DNA of 64,000 bases from Anthoceros angustus (GCA_010909165.1 MU008156.1:682001-746000), one strand, 5' to 3'. Counted from the stretch's first letter, positions 44,975 to 57,395 are shown. Program-made: numbers and translations. The notes: generated by a model not told the origin, from the sequence alone.

Positions 44975-47587
44975 CTAGGGCTCATTCTCAGCGATAGCCT
45001 GAACACATGATGAGTACCCCATCAGCTGCTTATACAGCAACTCCTCCTTCCAAGTGACACGGTCTTCTAGCCAGTTGCCACTGAGACTCCGCTTGCCCCA
45101 GTCTCCCTTCTTCTTAGATCCCTTTGTGCCAAAGACTGCAAACAATTCACACAATCATTTTTCTTGGACCACAACGCTGCTCACACAGTGCCCCCCATCC
45201 ATCTTGCATTCCTTTCCATCAAACTCTGCATTTGAAAGGAAAATCTCACAGAACCAGCTACTGGGTCAGCATCTATTTTGTTCCTACGCTCATAAAAAAA
45301 CAGTCCGTGTTCAAACGTCCGGGAAACACTCACCTTCATTCAGGCTGCAGGTTTTCGCACCAGAAAATATGTTGTCAGGATCTATATGTTGCTGTTTGAT
45401 AATTGCTGGCAGCAAGTACTCAGACCTGGCATGGGGGGCGGTGGGGGGCGGGGGATTATGATCAGGTCAGCTGTTCTATTCACAGCGCTCAGAGATGGGC
45501 ACATGACAAAGTCGCAAGAAACGAGTGGTGAAGTTTAGGATAAACCTGGCCCATAAAGGAATTGGCTTTTGCTCCTTCTTGGTTGACCCATTTGCTTCAT
45601 CTTCCTCATCTTCATCTTCGTCATCGGACGAAGCACGGTAAGGTGAAATCTCGTAGGACTGCGGCCCCAGGTCTAGAGCTGCTACTGGCCTTTCTTGCAC
45701 TGGAGTGAGTCCTTTCTCATCGTCTGCCATCTCAGCTTGCTGCCTCTCTTCGCTTGAGGGTATTGCTTCATCCTCCTTCCTTCGCTTTCCATCCTGCTCT
45801 TCTATCTCTGCTTCCTGTCGCCCTCTTTTCTTGGCTGCAAGCTCAGCCCAGTTCTTCTTCATTTCCTCTTCTAGTTTCTTAAACTCCTCTTCCCTTCTTC
45901 TCCTATCCTCTTCTGCCTTCCTTGCCTTCTCTTGATCTATTCTACTTTTCACCTCTGAGGCTCGGTTGACTTTGGAAGAAACGACCTGAGAGTTAAGGAA
46001 CGTGTGACTGCAATCTGTCAACACTCCCCGCGCACCTGTGCTAGTCAATTTCCTCTTCTTCATGGTACAATCAGCTGCTGTCCTACTAGTGACACCAACT
46101 TTCGCCAACGCTTTGTTCCCTACCTCGGACAACTTTTCCTGCTCTACTCTCGTCTTTCGTTCTTTTTGTCTCTCTTCGTCTCGCAGCTGCTTTGCTTTCT
46201 CTTCTTTCTGCAACTTCTGTTGCTCTTTCCTCATCTTCCTTTCACGATCCCTTTGCTCCTCCACCTTCTTGGCAGCTTGCGCCGCCTCCAGTGCCCACAC
46301 TTTAACCACTCTGGAAGGAGGGGGCACAGCTTGCTGTTTCATCAATGGGAGGAAGGACTTGAGTCCATTTGTTCTATCCACCACATTTCCACGCCTTTGC
46401 TTTGACACATCACTGCCATTACCTCCTTCGGGCCCTATTCCAGCAGCAATACTCTGTTCACGACGCTGCTGCCAGTCCATGTCAACTACATCCTCCTCAG
46501 GAACCGGGAGGTGTACAAGGGGCAACGAAGCCAGGTCTCTCTGGCTACAGTCCGTGGGGAAAACAGCACCCAAATCTATAGACAAACTTGGCATACTCTG
46601 CTCCCTTTCTCCATCACTAGCAGCCAGAACAGGATGCAAGGAACTGTCATCTCCCGCAGGAAGCTCAGCCACATTTTCAACCTCTGCTAAAGACTCTGCA
46701 GCATTGTCGCCAGCCCGCCAGCGCCCGTCCTCATCACCAACACCACCATCCCGTAGGCACCTACTCTCATCATCAAAAGGCAAAGATGACCGGGATACAT
46801 CCACTTCCTTTTCCTCCATTTGCACAGCATCCTGCGGGCTAACGTCACTATCCAGCGTGCAATCAATCACCTCGAGTGCCAAGCGCGCAACACCCTCATC
46901 AGGCAAGCTCTCACCCTCATCATCAAGAGGCAACGGGGACGCGGGCTCCCCATCCTGCTCCCTTCCCTCCACTTGCACAGCATCTTGCGGGCAGACATAC
47001 TGTTCCATCTCCTCCGGTTGCAGCTCATCTTGCGGGCTAAGCTCACCTTGCGGGCTAACATCGCCATCCGAAGCACAATCCACCTCCTGCAGAACCAAAG
47101 AGGACAATGACTTCCCCAAAGAATAACGCCCCTCCACCTCCTCCGAATTATGCCCAGCAGTTACAAGATCTCCAGGCCTCGCCACTACCTCTACCTCCGC
47201 GCACTCCTCTACCCTACCCTCGTCTTGCAGGGTTAGAAATATCTCCACCTCTCTGCATTCCTCCACTCCGTCCTCGTCTTGGGGAATCGGCACAGTCTCT
47301 GCCCTGATGCATTCCTCCAGACTCTCCACATTTTCATCCTCCACAACCGCCCCTTTCCCTTGTGCTGCATCAACGAGGCTTTCATCCACCGCGTGCAAGT
47401 CCGGAGCCGGCGACTTCCGAGACACTCCCTTCCTCCAGGATGAAAACTCGAAGGCAGGCACGATCTGACGAATTGATCGCATTGCAGCTTCCAGGAGGCT
47501 GTACTGGTGCTGCGTTACCTGAGCCTCCATTCTGTCGAACGCACCGGTTGCAGACTCCACCAGGCAAAGCAGCCTCGCCTCCTCCAT
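44975..47587 (-). CDS. WYR: INCENP-like inner centromere protein (WYRD type)
   Basis: INCENP anchors the chromosomal passenger complex and activates Aurora kinase. Exons 45546-47587, 45334-45425 and 44975-45135 sum to 2295 nt, 764 residues, with all junctions in frame. The N-terminus (residues 1-50) is a short helical segment. Residues 50-380 are acidic with repeated SPQD..Q.E-type stretches. Residues about 470-630 form a long charged coiled coil (EEERRRREEEFKKLEEEMKK region), the single alpha-helix of INCENP. The IN-box starts at about 644: SYEISPYR, acidic run, KPIPLWARSEYLLPAI, DPDNIFSGAKTCSLNEVFG, and the end carries RSLSGNWLEDRVTWKEELL. The IN-box match to plant INCENP (Arabidopsis WYRD) is clear. 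The gene is intact. Confidence 0.93.
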
Positions 47588-48059
47588 CGCGCCTGCGACT
47601 CCAGGCTACCGCCTGCGCTAACGTTCAAAAATTCGCCAGCGCGAGAGCTAGTAAATTATCCGTGTACACGGCGGAAAGTTACCCACTTCCCGCAACGGGC
47701 CTGGGGAATTTCAAAGTTAACGATCAAACTCGCTGTGACATCAGTGGTATGGGCGTAATTCAATATATCTTACTTGCAAAGGGCCTTGGCAAAAACAATT
47801 TTCAGCACAGCTTCGAACGCGCGTAATTCAGTATCATTCACTAGAAAAGGGCAAACGCAATTTTCAGACCGTTTCGAAAGGGGGGACCGTAGCATCTTCA
47901 GCTCCGGTGGTTAATAGGCCCACCCTTATCCTTCCTTATTCTCCTTATTCTTATTCCAGATTCCGATTGTTAGTAGTAGCTTTGACATCTTGGGAGTGAT
48001 GTTATGAAAGGGAGTGATAGTAGCTTCATGGTCGTTTGGGGCCTAATCCTCTGGTCCTC

Positions 48060-48145
48060 TAGAGGTTGTTGGGACTGTCCCATTGCCCCAGTCTAGATGA
48101 GGTTGTTGGGACTGTCCCATTGCCCCAATGTAGATGGGACTTCCC
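48060..48145. repeat. Short tandem duplication in the INCENP-helicase spacer
   Basis: GGTTGTTGGGACTGTCCCATTGCCCCA occurs twice in tandem with TCTAGATGA between. GGGACTGTCCC is an imperfect palindrome. Nothing else is recognised between the INCENP start and the helicase stop. Confidence 0.8.
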
Positions 48146-48496
48146 ATCTCTGCATACTTATAAAGTCCCTTTCATAAAAAAAACGTTTTGTATATACAAA
48201 TGTTCGAAACCGATGCAGTCTCATCAAACAAAGCCATACTAATCCATGTCTTTTTGGGTTTGGCCCACGCAATGGTAGACAGCACACAAAGCATTTCCAA
48301 CCGAGAGGGAAAGGTTTGGGCCCAAGGTATCCAGCAGCTTCCCAAAAACTATCTACGGCCCGACAGCCGGAATGCAGCTCCTGGGAGAACAGCTTCTAGG
48401 GTGACATCGCAAAACCGTTCCAACAAGAGCTCCCAGCACTGCCTTCACCACATTGAACCTCCTAATGTGGAACCTTCCAGACCTGGGATTTCGCAT

Positions 48497-51400
48497 TTAA
48501 TACATTGGATTGGGCACAGAATGTATAGGATGCCCTTTCTCGTTACGGGTCATGATTCGGCGAGCTAACGATACCTGCTTGCCCACCACAAACACATAAG
48601 CTTTACCCGTGCCTCCGGCTCCACGGGCTGTCCGCCCTACCCTCCGCACGTACTCGCTTGGATCCCGGGGGTAGTCGAATAGCACAACGTGCTCCACGTC
48701 AATGGAGTCCAATCCTCTAGAAGCCCTGCGGAGGAGACAGAAGCTAGTCGTCAACAGGGCTGAGACGAATTTCCTTCTCGCGGAACAACAAGGCTTCAGG
48801 ATGGGCACTTAAACTCGACCTGTCAGTGCACACCAGAACTGTTGGCTTTTCTGGGTTTAGTTGAAGAAACTGCTCCAGACTCTTGGCCCGTGCATCTTGA
48901 GTCAGAGCTGCATGGTACGGGAGAACCAGCAACTTCTCTCCATTTCTGTCGTACCTGCTAAGGACGTTCTCCACCTTCCTGCATGTTTCTATCTGCCAAC
49001 GGACTACATGTGAGATGCAGATCAGGCCACATTTGGTACCAGGTGTGTGGGCAGCAGGGAGATGACCTTGTTGCAGAAGACGATTGTCTTTGGCACTGGT
49101 CTCTGCTGTACCAGCTGCAGCAAGGCAATTTTCTTGGCCAAAAATGCTGTCTCCGGAGTTTTCTCATTTCCATCTGCTTCGCTGCAGTCTACAAGGATCT
49201 ACACCCGAGGACAATTCAGCTTATGCGTGCTGCCGAATGAGTCTTTCCCATGTACAAAAATCCGATGAAGCTAATGCCAACTCACCTCTTGCAGGCCAAT
49301 TGCCGTCCGGTGCAAGCTTGGACCCATCAAAGAGGCACAGTCTGGATATAGATTTGTCAACTTGTCATGCACATCCACGGGAAGAGTTGCAGTGACATGA
49401 ATGTATTGTGTTGGTCCGCTAACAGACTTTTTGATAGTCTGCAAGGCCGCTGAAAACTCTTCATCGTCATACAGAACATCTGCTTCATCCACAACCAAGC
49501 TGCACGCATGCAAACCCAGGAAATTACACGTTATGGGTTTCATGATGGCATAGATTGGCACATTCGTGAACACAAGCAACCAGCAAAGCGTTGTGGCTGA
49601 GAAGATTGGAGCCCAAATGTGTTCACCTTCTCAATTCTTCAAGCTGGATATTTCCCTCTTGTAGATGCTGGAGAAACCGACCTGGCGTAGCTATCACAAT
49701 TTCTGACCCCTGCTCTAAACTTTCCACTTGTGGTTTCCACTTAAAACCTCCGGTTATTAGCGTAGATCTGAAATGCAGACCACTCCTCGAGATAGTTCGG
49801 CACACATTCAGTACCTAGACACGCATGGCAATAATGTTACCACAATACTGGTAAAGTCACATGGAGACTATGACTGAAAATAACTATGGGCCTGATACAG
49901 ATAGCATGCAACCTGATTAGCCAGCTCGTTTGTTGGAACCAGGACCACAACCCGTGGCTTCTTTGCACCTGCTCTGCCATTTGTCCTTTCCTTCTCACGA
50001 ATATATTGCACAAGAGGTGCTAAATACGCTAATGTCTTCCCGGACCCCGTCTGATCAGCGATAATGCAGCTTTCACCATCCAGAACACGCTTATATGCAA
50101 TAGCCTGCAAGGAACAGATTTTAAGCTATCTGTCCTTTGGTGCAGAAACTAATTACACTTCTAATGTGGTAACCTATCTTTGCTAGTGGCAAGCAGCGAC
50201 TGGCACTCCAACCAATGGATAATTCAATTTTTCCAACTTCTGTATGCTTGCTGCTCAAACAAGGTGCAAAAAGCTAGAGCCTTTACCTGAATCTCTGATG
50301 GACGCTGAACATTCAAGGCTTGCAAAGACTGGATGACCTCCTCGCTAGCCCCTATGGATTTGAAAGTTTTGGGACTGAAAAAGCTATCTGATAGAGCTGC
50401 GTCATAGTTGCTCCTTGATTGCATGTTCAGGGACCTTTGGGCTATCTTCCCAGACAAGCGATCAACAGAGTCAGCACTTTCCCCAGATGGCTCAGTGCCT
50501 AGACCAACATTGGAGGACTTCTCTTTCCCAGTGGCAGCTGTTGAAGAGTTTGCCCCCGATTTTGTATATGTTTGATACCTCAAGGTGTCAAAAAAATTGC
50601 GGCTGATGCCACTTTCACTAGCGGTTTGACTTCTGCTGGTTGTTGTTTCTTCATCCTCTTTGTCAATGATCTCGACAATAGCTGCAGCAAAAGGACAAGA
50701 ATCAGAACATCCTGAATTACACTTGCACTTTGACAACATGAGCTTGCAACCTTGGAGTGCAGAAAGGGTTGATACACGCCATACTGCACATACCACCATC
50801 TGGAAAGCGGCTTTGAAGTTCAGCTGTGTCAGTCTCAAAAACATTCCTCGTTTCCCTTGGTGAGCTGGAGGAAGGGGTGCGAGCAGCCGACACCGATGCC
50901 TTTGCTGAGAGGTCTACCTTAGCAGCGAGGTCTGCCTTGGGCATCTGTGCGGGGTTCTTTACTAGAGGCCCCCTGGTAAGCCTGTATCCATCGCTCTCGC
51001 CATGCTCATCATCATATTCATCATCGTCCCCATCACTGTCTGTGTAACCATCAGCACCTTCATCACTATCCTCAATGTCAACTTCCTCGTGTTCCCCATC
51101 AAGTTCCTCACCCTCATCCTCATCCTTCAGCCCCCTCGTCCCTTCAGATTCATCCTCCTCAATCGCAATTTGAGGTGGGGCAGCTCTTTGCCTCCCACCA
51201 TCCCCCAGAACATGTGAAGTAGAGACCTCAGCAATAGCCCGTGCACCGCCCCCAAAGTCACGCCCGAAGACCTTTACTCTTGGTGGCCGGGTGATCTGCT
51301 TCATACTACTCCTGCCTCCGTCAGTGACTTCATCCACCTCTTCCTCCTCATCACTATCCTCTTCAAGATCAGAATATTCAGAATCTTCCTCCTCATCAGA

Positions 51401-52638
51401 AGCATCAGAAGCATCCTCGCCACTCAGCTCACCTTCATCAGCATCATATGACTCTGCAACCAGGGGGATATAAACATAAGAATTAGTGAACTGTAAGAAC
51501 CACCCACGTTAAACAGTATCTCAGACTTGAACCCACCTCGGCCCTTTCAGACACTTAGAAACCAAAGACAAAGGAGCCTACAAATGCGTACTTCACCCAG
51601 CATTACAAGAAGTTCTAACAGGTAACTGTGATAGGATAGTGATCTGCCGCCCGAGGAGCAAGAGTGATGAAGGTGGCGACATCGTATCCCTTCTCATGCA
51701 ATGAGGCCAACACAAGTGTAAGGAGGTGTCTCACTTCCTTGGACAACACCCCTGACACTGTACGCTCCCAAGGGCCCGTCCATGGAAGCCTCCATGGCCT
51801 TGTACCAAGTTTCCTCGCTCACAACACCAGAAGCCACCACTTTCGCAGGCTCCCATTGAAGATCTTTCTGAGTAGGTTTGGGAAGTTCCAGACCATCCAC
51901 TCCCAACACAATCACCTTTTCACCTGTTGTCTCGTCGAACATTTCATAAGCTGCATTGTTTGTATCCTTCCTCCTATCTTTGCGGTACCGGTCTGCACCA
52001 AATCTCTTGTATCCCCCCCTCTGCCCTTCCCGGCTTCTACCCTCCCCATAATCCCTTCTGGGCCATTCATTGCCCTTAAAATCGGAAGGCCCCCTTCTCC
52101 TAAAGTCGAAAGACTCCCTTCCCCTGGGAGCTGTCGAGCCCCTCCCCCTGAAACCCCTGGAATCTCTGTCTCCAAAGTTCCTCGAATCCCTACCGAAGTC
52201 CCTGGAATCTCTGTCTCCAAAGTCCCTTACATCCCTTCTGAAGTCCCTGGAATCGCTGTAGCCAGAGTCTCTTGAATCCCTGTCTCCAAAGTCCCTTGAA
52301 TCTCTCCCTCTGAAGTCTCTTGAGTCCCTTCCGCCAAAGTCTCGTGAGTCTCTCCCTCTGAAATCCGTGCCCCTCGGGTTCCATGAACTTTTACCTCTGA
52401 AGCCATCTCTGCCTCCTCTGCTGGTCTGTTCCGAGGTTCTAGCCCTCTCCCTCTGCTGTGAAACCGCAGACGTACAACTGACACCAGCACACCGCCACAA
52501 GCAGCGTGAATGCCTCTGCTGAGAAGCCAGGAGGCGAATGTCCGAGGACGCCACCCTGAAGCCGGTGCAGGGAAGCAAGTCGCGAACTGACCCCGCTGCC
52601 ATACCTGGGCGCATGTCCGCCCCAAGTGCCACAGCCAT
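48497..52638 (-). CDS. RH50: DEAD-box RNA helicase, chloroplast type (RH50-like)
   Basis: An ATP-dependent RNA helicase; Arabidopsis RH50 acts in plastid rRNA maturation. Nine exons: 51735-52638, 50794-51453, 50287-50681, 49913-50104, 49627-49814, 49286-49499, 49067-49198, 48820-48992, 48497-48725; 3087 nt, 1028 residues, in frame throughout. The first 65 residues could be a transit peptide. Then come RDSRDFG-type repeats (about 100-190), an acidic zone (about 305-440) and the helicase core: Q-motif end RPSEIQ, motif [10 protein letters not shown] (669-677), Ia VPTNELANQ, Ib [14 protein letters not shown] (784-787), [39 protein letters not shown]. The C-terminus [10 protein letters not shown] also matches RH50. 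It is longer than Arabidopsis RH50 because of the N-terminal repeats. ATG chosen at 52638 is the first in frame. Confidence 0.93.
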
Positions 52639-52883
52639 GTCTAACTCAGCAACACAGACAGCATTGCTGCTTGATAGCTTGCTACGCAAAACACGACATC
52701 AGCTCCAACTTTCCACGTTGGTGAACATTTGTGCATTTGTGCTGCTGGATGAATCGAGCCATTTGTCAGATCATAAACCCAAAACCCTCTAACTTGTCTT
52801 CTCTTGCCCTACCTTTCATCTAGTTGTCCCACACAAATTAGTGAGTGGTGTCGAAGAGGGGCACAGAGATTGCTCCTCATGAG
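52639..52883. promoter_or_regulatory. Shared divergent promoter region of RH50-like and CSL4 genes
   Basis: The two start codons face away from each other and are only 245 bp apart, so both promoters and leaders must lie here. There is no clear TATA box for either direction. The sequence is moderately GC and AT mixed, as in bidirectional housekeeping promoters. Confidence 0.6.
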
Positions 52884-53981
52884 ATGACAGAAAATGAACA
52901 GGAGGTGCTTCGCACGCCCGGGGAGGTTCTGGGGAGAGCTAGCGACTATGCAGCCGGGCATGGAACCTACGTTTGGGAGGATAAAATCCTGTCGTCTGTT
53001 TTCGGTACCCAATTCATTGTGCGTGCTCCTGATCAGGTTCGAACATCTGCTACTGCCAGTTAGCTTCCTTTGCTGTAGCATTTTGTTGCGATTGGTTGGT
53101 GTCGGACATCGATAAGCAGCTTGTTGCCTCATCCAGCGTGTGACTATTGAAGTGAGACGACAGAGGGAGCAAGGTGCTGTCCCAAATCCTGGCGTCGTAG
53201 TCACAGCCAAGGTGAGGCTCAATTCTTGTGTCTTTTTTGTACCTGAGGACTGTAAGAAGGGTTGGGTGCAAGCAAAATTTACGGAAGTACTTCGTGGAAT
53301 GCTGTCACTGCAAGGACTGACTCATCCGTGGCCGCGCAGGTCACCAAGGTTCAACCAAGAATGGCCTTTGCTGACGTATTATGCGTTGGAGCAAGAGCTG
53401 TCACCGACAAGTTCACAGGCATTGTCAGGTCATGGTTGTTCCCCCGAAACCCTATTTCGAAGCTGGCTATCGTGGCGACGAGTAAACCTCAGGGATGTTG
53501 TATGGCAGGCAGCAAGATGTTAGAGCAACTGAGATCGACAAGGTCGACATGCACGCATCGTTTTGCCCTGGTGACATCATACAGGCTGAAGTCGTATCCT
53601 AAATCCATTGCTTTGTTTGAGATGGTGCAGTCTCAGGCTTGAGTGCAGGCAACAGGTAGTAGCTGTTGTGTGATGCGAGCGTGAAGTCTTGACGCCGTTC
53701 GGCCAGCTTTCTCTAGGCGATGCTCGAGCGTATTACCTTTCAACGGCCAAGGACGAGCTTGGTGTTGTTTCAGCCAAGAGCGATTCCGGTAATGAGATGG
53801 CGGTGGGAAGCAGTTTTGGTTGTGGGGGTACGTGGTATTCCAGCTAAGGATTGTCTGCCAAGGTAGCTAAGGCTTGTCTGCCAATGTTTCAGGTGCAGCT
53901 CTGGTACCCATCAGTTTGAAGGAGATGCAATGTCCTCTAACCAAAGTAACGGAACCACGCAAAGTGGCAAAAACAATATAA
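52884..53981 (+). CDS. CSL4: Exosome complex subunit CSL4
   Basis: Cap subunit of the RNA exosome. Exons 52884-53036, 53137-53211, 53340-53428, 53509-53593, 53707-53788, 53893-53981 sum to 573 nt, 190 residues, with in-frame GT..AG junctions. N-terminal domain: RTPGEVLGRASDYAAGHGTYV. S1 domain: GAVPNPGVVVTAKVTKVQPRMAFADVL and QQDVRATEIDKVDMHASFCPGDIIQAEV. C-terminal part: LSLGDARAYYLSTAKDELGVVSA, ending in a region that includes ISLKEMQCPLTK. This arrangement is diagnostic. An upstream in-frame GTG at 52845 is not needed. The ATG at 52884 gives MTENEQEVLRTPGE, as expected for the family. A stray copy of exon 5 with its intron lies at 57225-57395. Confidence 0.93.
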
Positions 53982-54371
53982 AGTCTCTGGCTACGGCCTC
54001 CACGCTGCCGTCACAGTAACTATGCCCTCGACAAAGGTTTGTTCAGGAAGTATCACTTTGATCCCTCACACGTCAGAACAGCCTGTCCTTTTTGTGAAGA
54101 ACCGACTGGCACCTTGAAAAAAACCCACCATCAAGGGTTGTTGGAAAGCTTCTACGACCTGGCCCAGACTTTGTCAGCCCAAGATCCTTGGCCATCACGC
54201 TTCGGTGTTAAACTCACCGGGGTCGAGGTCGTACAGTTAAACTTTACTGTTGCATTTTGCTGCAGGTTAAATTATAATATAATTACACCTGGGACATGTG
54301 AACGTGGTGTTTTATAAGCATTGTCAGGCTGGACTCTCAAAGTGCGTCTGCGTAATAACTCAAGGCCTATT
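53982..54371. other. 3' flank of CSL4; no gene seen
   Basis: A plus-strand frame at 54039-54317 has a CPFCEEPTGTLKKTHH stretch that could hint at a zinc-binding exon, but it starts at a non-ATG codon and has no neighbours that support it. Confidence 0.4.
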
Positions 54372-56175
54372 TTATTGTAAAATAAAACTTTCGTGAGGTA
54401 CGTGGCCTCCGTCCTCCTTCAGACGTGCATTCGTCCTCTCTACCTCAAGGGCAATATCGTCTCTCCTTTCTCCCACCAGAAATTTGTGTACCTCCTTTCT
54501 CACCTCAATGCTCGCTACTGCAGGTTTCTTGTTGGCTCCTGCTGCCCTTCTGTGTGTTTCAAATCTGTCTACATCGGTCCACCTACCGGCCTCTGCGTAG
54601 GCATTGGCCTTGAGTACATACGCAGACGCCGTTTGAGGGTCCAGCCTAACAATGCTTTCAAAACACCACATTGCCCTCTCTGTATCCCCTCATCTAAATG
54701 GCCAGCATGCCCAAGAAGATCAATCATGCAGGTGTAATGCTCAATAGTAGGTTGGATGCCATGCTGTTCAGCCATGGAATCAAAGTGCCTGCGGCCCTCG
54801 TGGATCAGTCCCTCATGACAGCATGCTACTAGAAGGCAAGTAAAAGTAGCATCATTAGGCTGAACACCAGCTACTAACATCTCCTCAACTAGCGCCAACA
54901 TCTCCCTAACTAGTGCCTTGTGACCTTCATCACAAGCGTCATGCCCAGATATCAGGGCATTCCATGTCACCACATCCTTTGTCGCTAAGCTCTCAAAAAC
55001 CTGGCGTGCAGCCTCCAGTTTGCCACATTTTGCATACATGTGTCTACTGGGCAGTTGCCCAACACTGCGTCATCCTGCAGTCCTCTTCTGACAATTTGTG
55101 AATGCAGCTGCCTGCCCTCCTGTAAGGCACCAGTGCTTTCACAGGCCTTCAGGGGGCAAGCAAAAAAGTAACATCTTTAGTTAAAACCAGCCCCTCCTGC
55201 TCCATTTCTCCATACACAACAAGCGCCTCATGTCCGAGCCCTTCCTGAGCATACCCAGCGATTAGCTTTCGACAATCTGCGAGTGCAGCTGCCTGCCCTT
55301 CTGTAAGCGATCAGTGCTTGCACAGGCCTTCAGAAGGCAAGCAAAAGTAACATGGTCAGCCAAAATGAGGCCTGCCTCCTCCATTTGTCCATATACAACA
55401 AGGGCCTCTTGGCCAAGTCCTTGCTGCAAATACCTAGCCATCAGCGTTGTCCATGTCAACACATCCTTTGTGGCCAAGCTGTCAAAAACCTGGCGTGAAT
55501 CTTCCAGTTCACCACATTTTGCATACATGTCCACCAGGCCGTTGCCCACCACTACGTCATCCAGCAGTCGTCTATGAACAATCTGAGTGCAGCTCCCTGC
55601 CATTCTGTAAGGCACCAGTGCTAGCACAGGCCTTCAGAAGGCAAGCATAAGTGCCAACAAACAAGTTCGTAGACATGAAACTCTGAAGTGCTGCACCACA
55701 TTACAGTGCACTGTTCTGCCAGATTCCAAGTCGGACGCTAATGCACAAGCTCGAAGGGCAGCTACAAAGACGTGGGCATCCGCCTTCACTCCTCACCTGC
55801 GCATCTCATGGTAGAGTTGTATGGTCTCCACAGGTTTCCGTGCTTAGCATGTGCAGAGATGATGGAAAACCACATGAAGACATTTGATTTGCCCACCCTG
55901 GTGAATACATCCATGGCCTCCTGCCTCCTATCCTCCATATGAATACATGCGCAAGATATGGTTTCCCAAGTATGCCTCCGACTCGTACCCAAGTTTGACA
56001 GTGAGGTCATGAACTCGTCGCCCCAAAACCAAATCCTTCTTAGCTGCACACAGTTTTAGCACAATGTAAACCAGAGACTGAGAAATACCAGAATCTGTCT
56101 GCGCCAGAGACTCCAGGGCTCCAACGGCCTCAGAGAGCTCCCCCTGGTGAATTAACGTGCTCACGATTACAGCAG
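54372..56175 (-). pseudogene. PPR protein pseudogene (PLS class with E domain)
   Basis: On the minus strand, reading from about 56175 downwards, successive frames give pentatricopeptide repeats in order: LVYIVLKLCAAKKDLVLGRRVHD, a decayed repeat at 56049-55786, GNGLVDMYAKCGELEDSRQVFDS, VTFACLLKACASTDRLQKGR, MYAKCGKLEAARQVFESL, NDATFTCLLVACCHEGLIHEGRR, then an E domain (ANAYAEAGRWTDVDRF, VHKFLVGERRD) that stops at 54372. PPR proteins of this class act in RNA editing or processing in plastids and mitochondria. At least four frame changes and a stop between repeats break the gene, and repeats around 55630-55790 are lost. The E-domain end is intact. Confidence 0.85.
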
Positions 56176-57224
56176 TAACGACCCCATTTCCGATCCTGCA
56201 CGCCTGACAGGTTTAGGCTTATCCGACGAGCTGGACTCGGAAGGAAAGGCACCATGGCCCATCTCCAAATCCAAGGAAATGAGCTGCCTATCAACCCAAG
56301 CTGGCTTACACATGTTGTTCAACATCAGAACTTCGCCAGACCCCTCACGCCGGAAGTCAGGCGAATGGGAGCTCTTCTTATATCGTCCGCTATCCACCAC
56401 ATGGTAGGGTCCAGAAAAATTGTTGCTACAAGTGCTCCTGCTCCTGGCCACGGCCATCGTTGGAAATCCCATCCCTACGCACAACCAATTTCGGAGATGG
56501 AAGTGGGCTCGTAACACTGCTGCACCTGGAGCCTTTGTTTGCCAGGGGTTGGCTCCCTAAGATGAGTTGAGCTCCTAGCTGTCGGAATATGAGTCTAACT
56601 ACATACTCCGGCAGGATGCCCAGGTGCTGTGTATGGCCACTACGTGCGGGGCTGGCTCCGATGCCGCAGCCTAAGCAACCCATAGTTTCCTCGGCCACTG
56701 TGCGGATTTTGCCATCCTGTAAGTACTTAATTGTTTGTGGGTGCCCAGGACGGAACAGGGAGAAAGAGTTGCAGGCTGGTGAAGATTTGTCAGGAGGTAA
56801 CGGGGCAGCGAGGAGGCCTAGCGAATAACGAGGTGGTAGACCTGTCCGAATTGGGAAGAGAGTGATGTAAGGGAAATCATCCGATGCCCTGCATCTCTGC
56901 CATGTGCTCCGATGGCCATGTGGCATGTTTTCTGCCATGTTTCTCTCCCTAGGAGAATTGTGGCTCGTGACACCGGTCCTCTCGGTACTTCCGCAGTTGC
57001 CCGCTCGAGCTTCATAAGCCAAGCCGGCCGCCGCTTCCAAGGTGGAATTGGCAGCTCAGTAGCTCTGCTCCGATCTGCTTGCTATTTTGCTCTGATCTGC
57101 TGCGCCGCCCGCGGCCCGCTTCCCCCGCAAGGTTCTAGCTTTTTGCACTTTGACTGGAGCAGCAAGCATTCAAAAGTTCAGAATTGGAAGTCACCGATCC
57201 TCCCTTCAAGAGTTTGAGGTTCGG
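56176..57224. other. No recognised gene; 204-codon open frame on the minus strand
   Basis: The minus-strand frame 56426-57040 is open for 204 codons but its residues (many Ser/Pro/Gly/Arg, no domain) give no support. It may include the degraded 5' part of the PPR gene or an unrelated insert. Plus-strand frames 56912-57217 are no better. Confidence 0.4.
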
Positions 57225-57395
57225 GACCTCACACTCCACAGTCGCTATCGGCAGCTTTCGTTTGGTGATGCTCTTGCGGCACTTGTGCCTTCTACGGCGA
57301 AGGACGATCTTGTTGTTGTTTCAGCCAAATGCAATCTCTAGTGAGATGAATTTCTGGTGTGGGTGCATGTGGTAAGCCATCCAGTGCCTGTCTGC
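57225..57395 (+). pseudogene. Stray copy of CSL4 exon 5 plus start of intron 5
   Basis: Matches 53695-53860: a GGCAGCTTTCGTTTGGTGATGC stretch corresponds to exon 5 (LSLGDA), GCGAAGGACGATCTTGTTG to the AKDELGVV codons, and a similar tail (GTGAGATGAATT, TGGTAAGCCA) to the following intron. The frame is changed and no other exon of CSL4 is seen nearby. Since the intron start is included, this is a DNA-level duplicate, 3.5 kb downstream and in the same orientation. Confidence 0.7.

Noticed and set aside
46038..47126. 362-codon open frame on the plus strand
   Set aside because: Antisense shadow of the first INCENP exon; Ser/Cys/Phe-rich with no family match, and the INCENP reading with IN-box is certain.
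56426..57040. 204-codon minus-strand frame as a gene
   Set aside because: Random-looking composition, no domain and no splice partners; kept only as a note.
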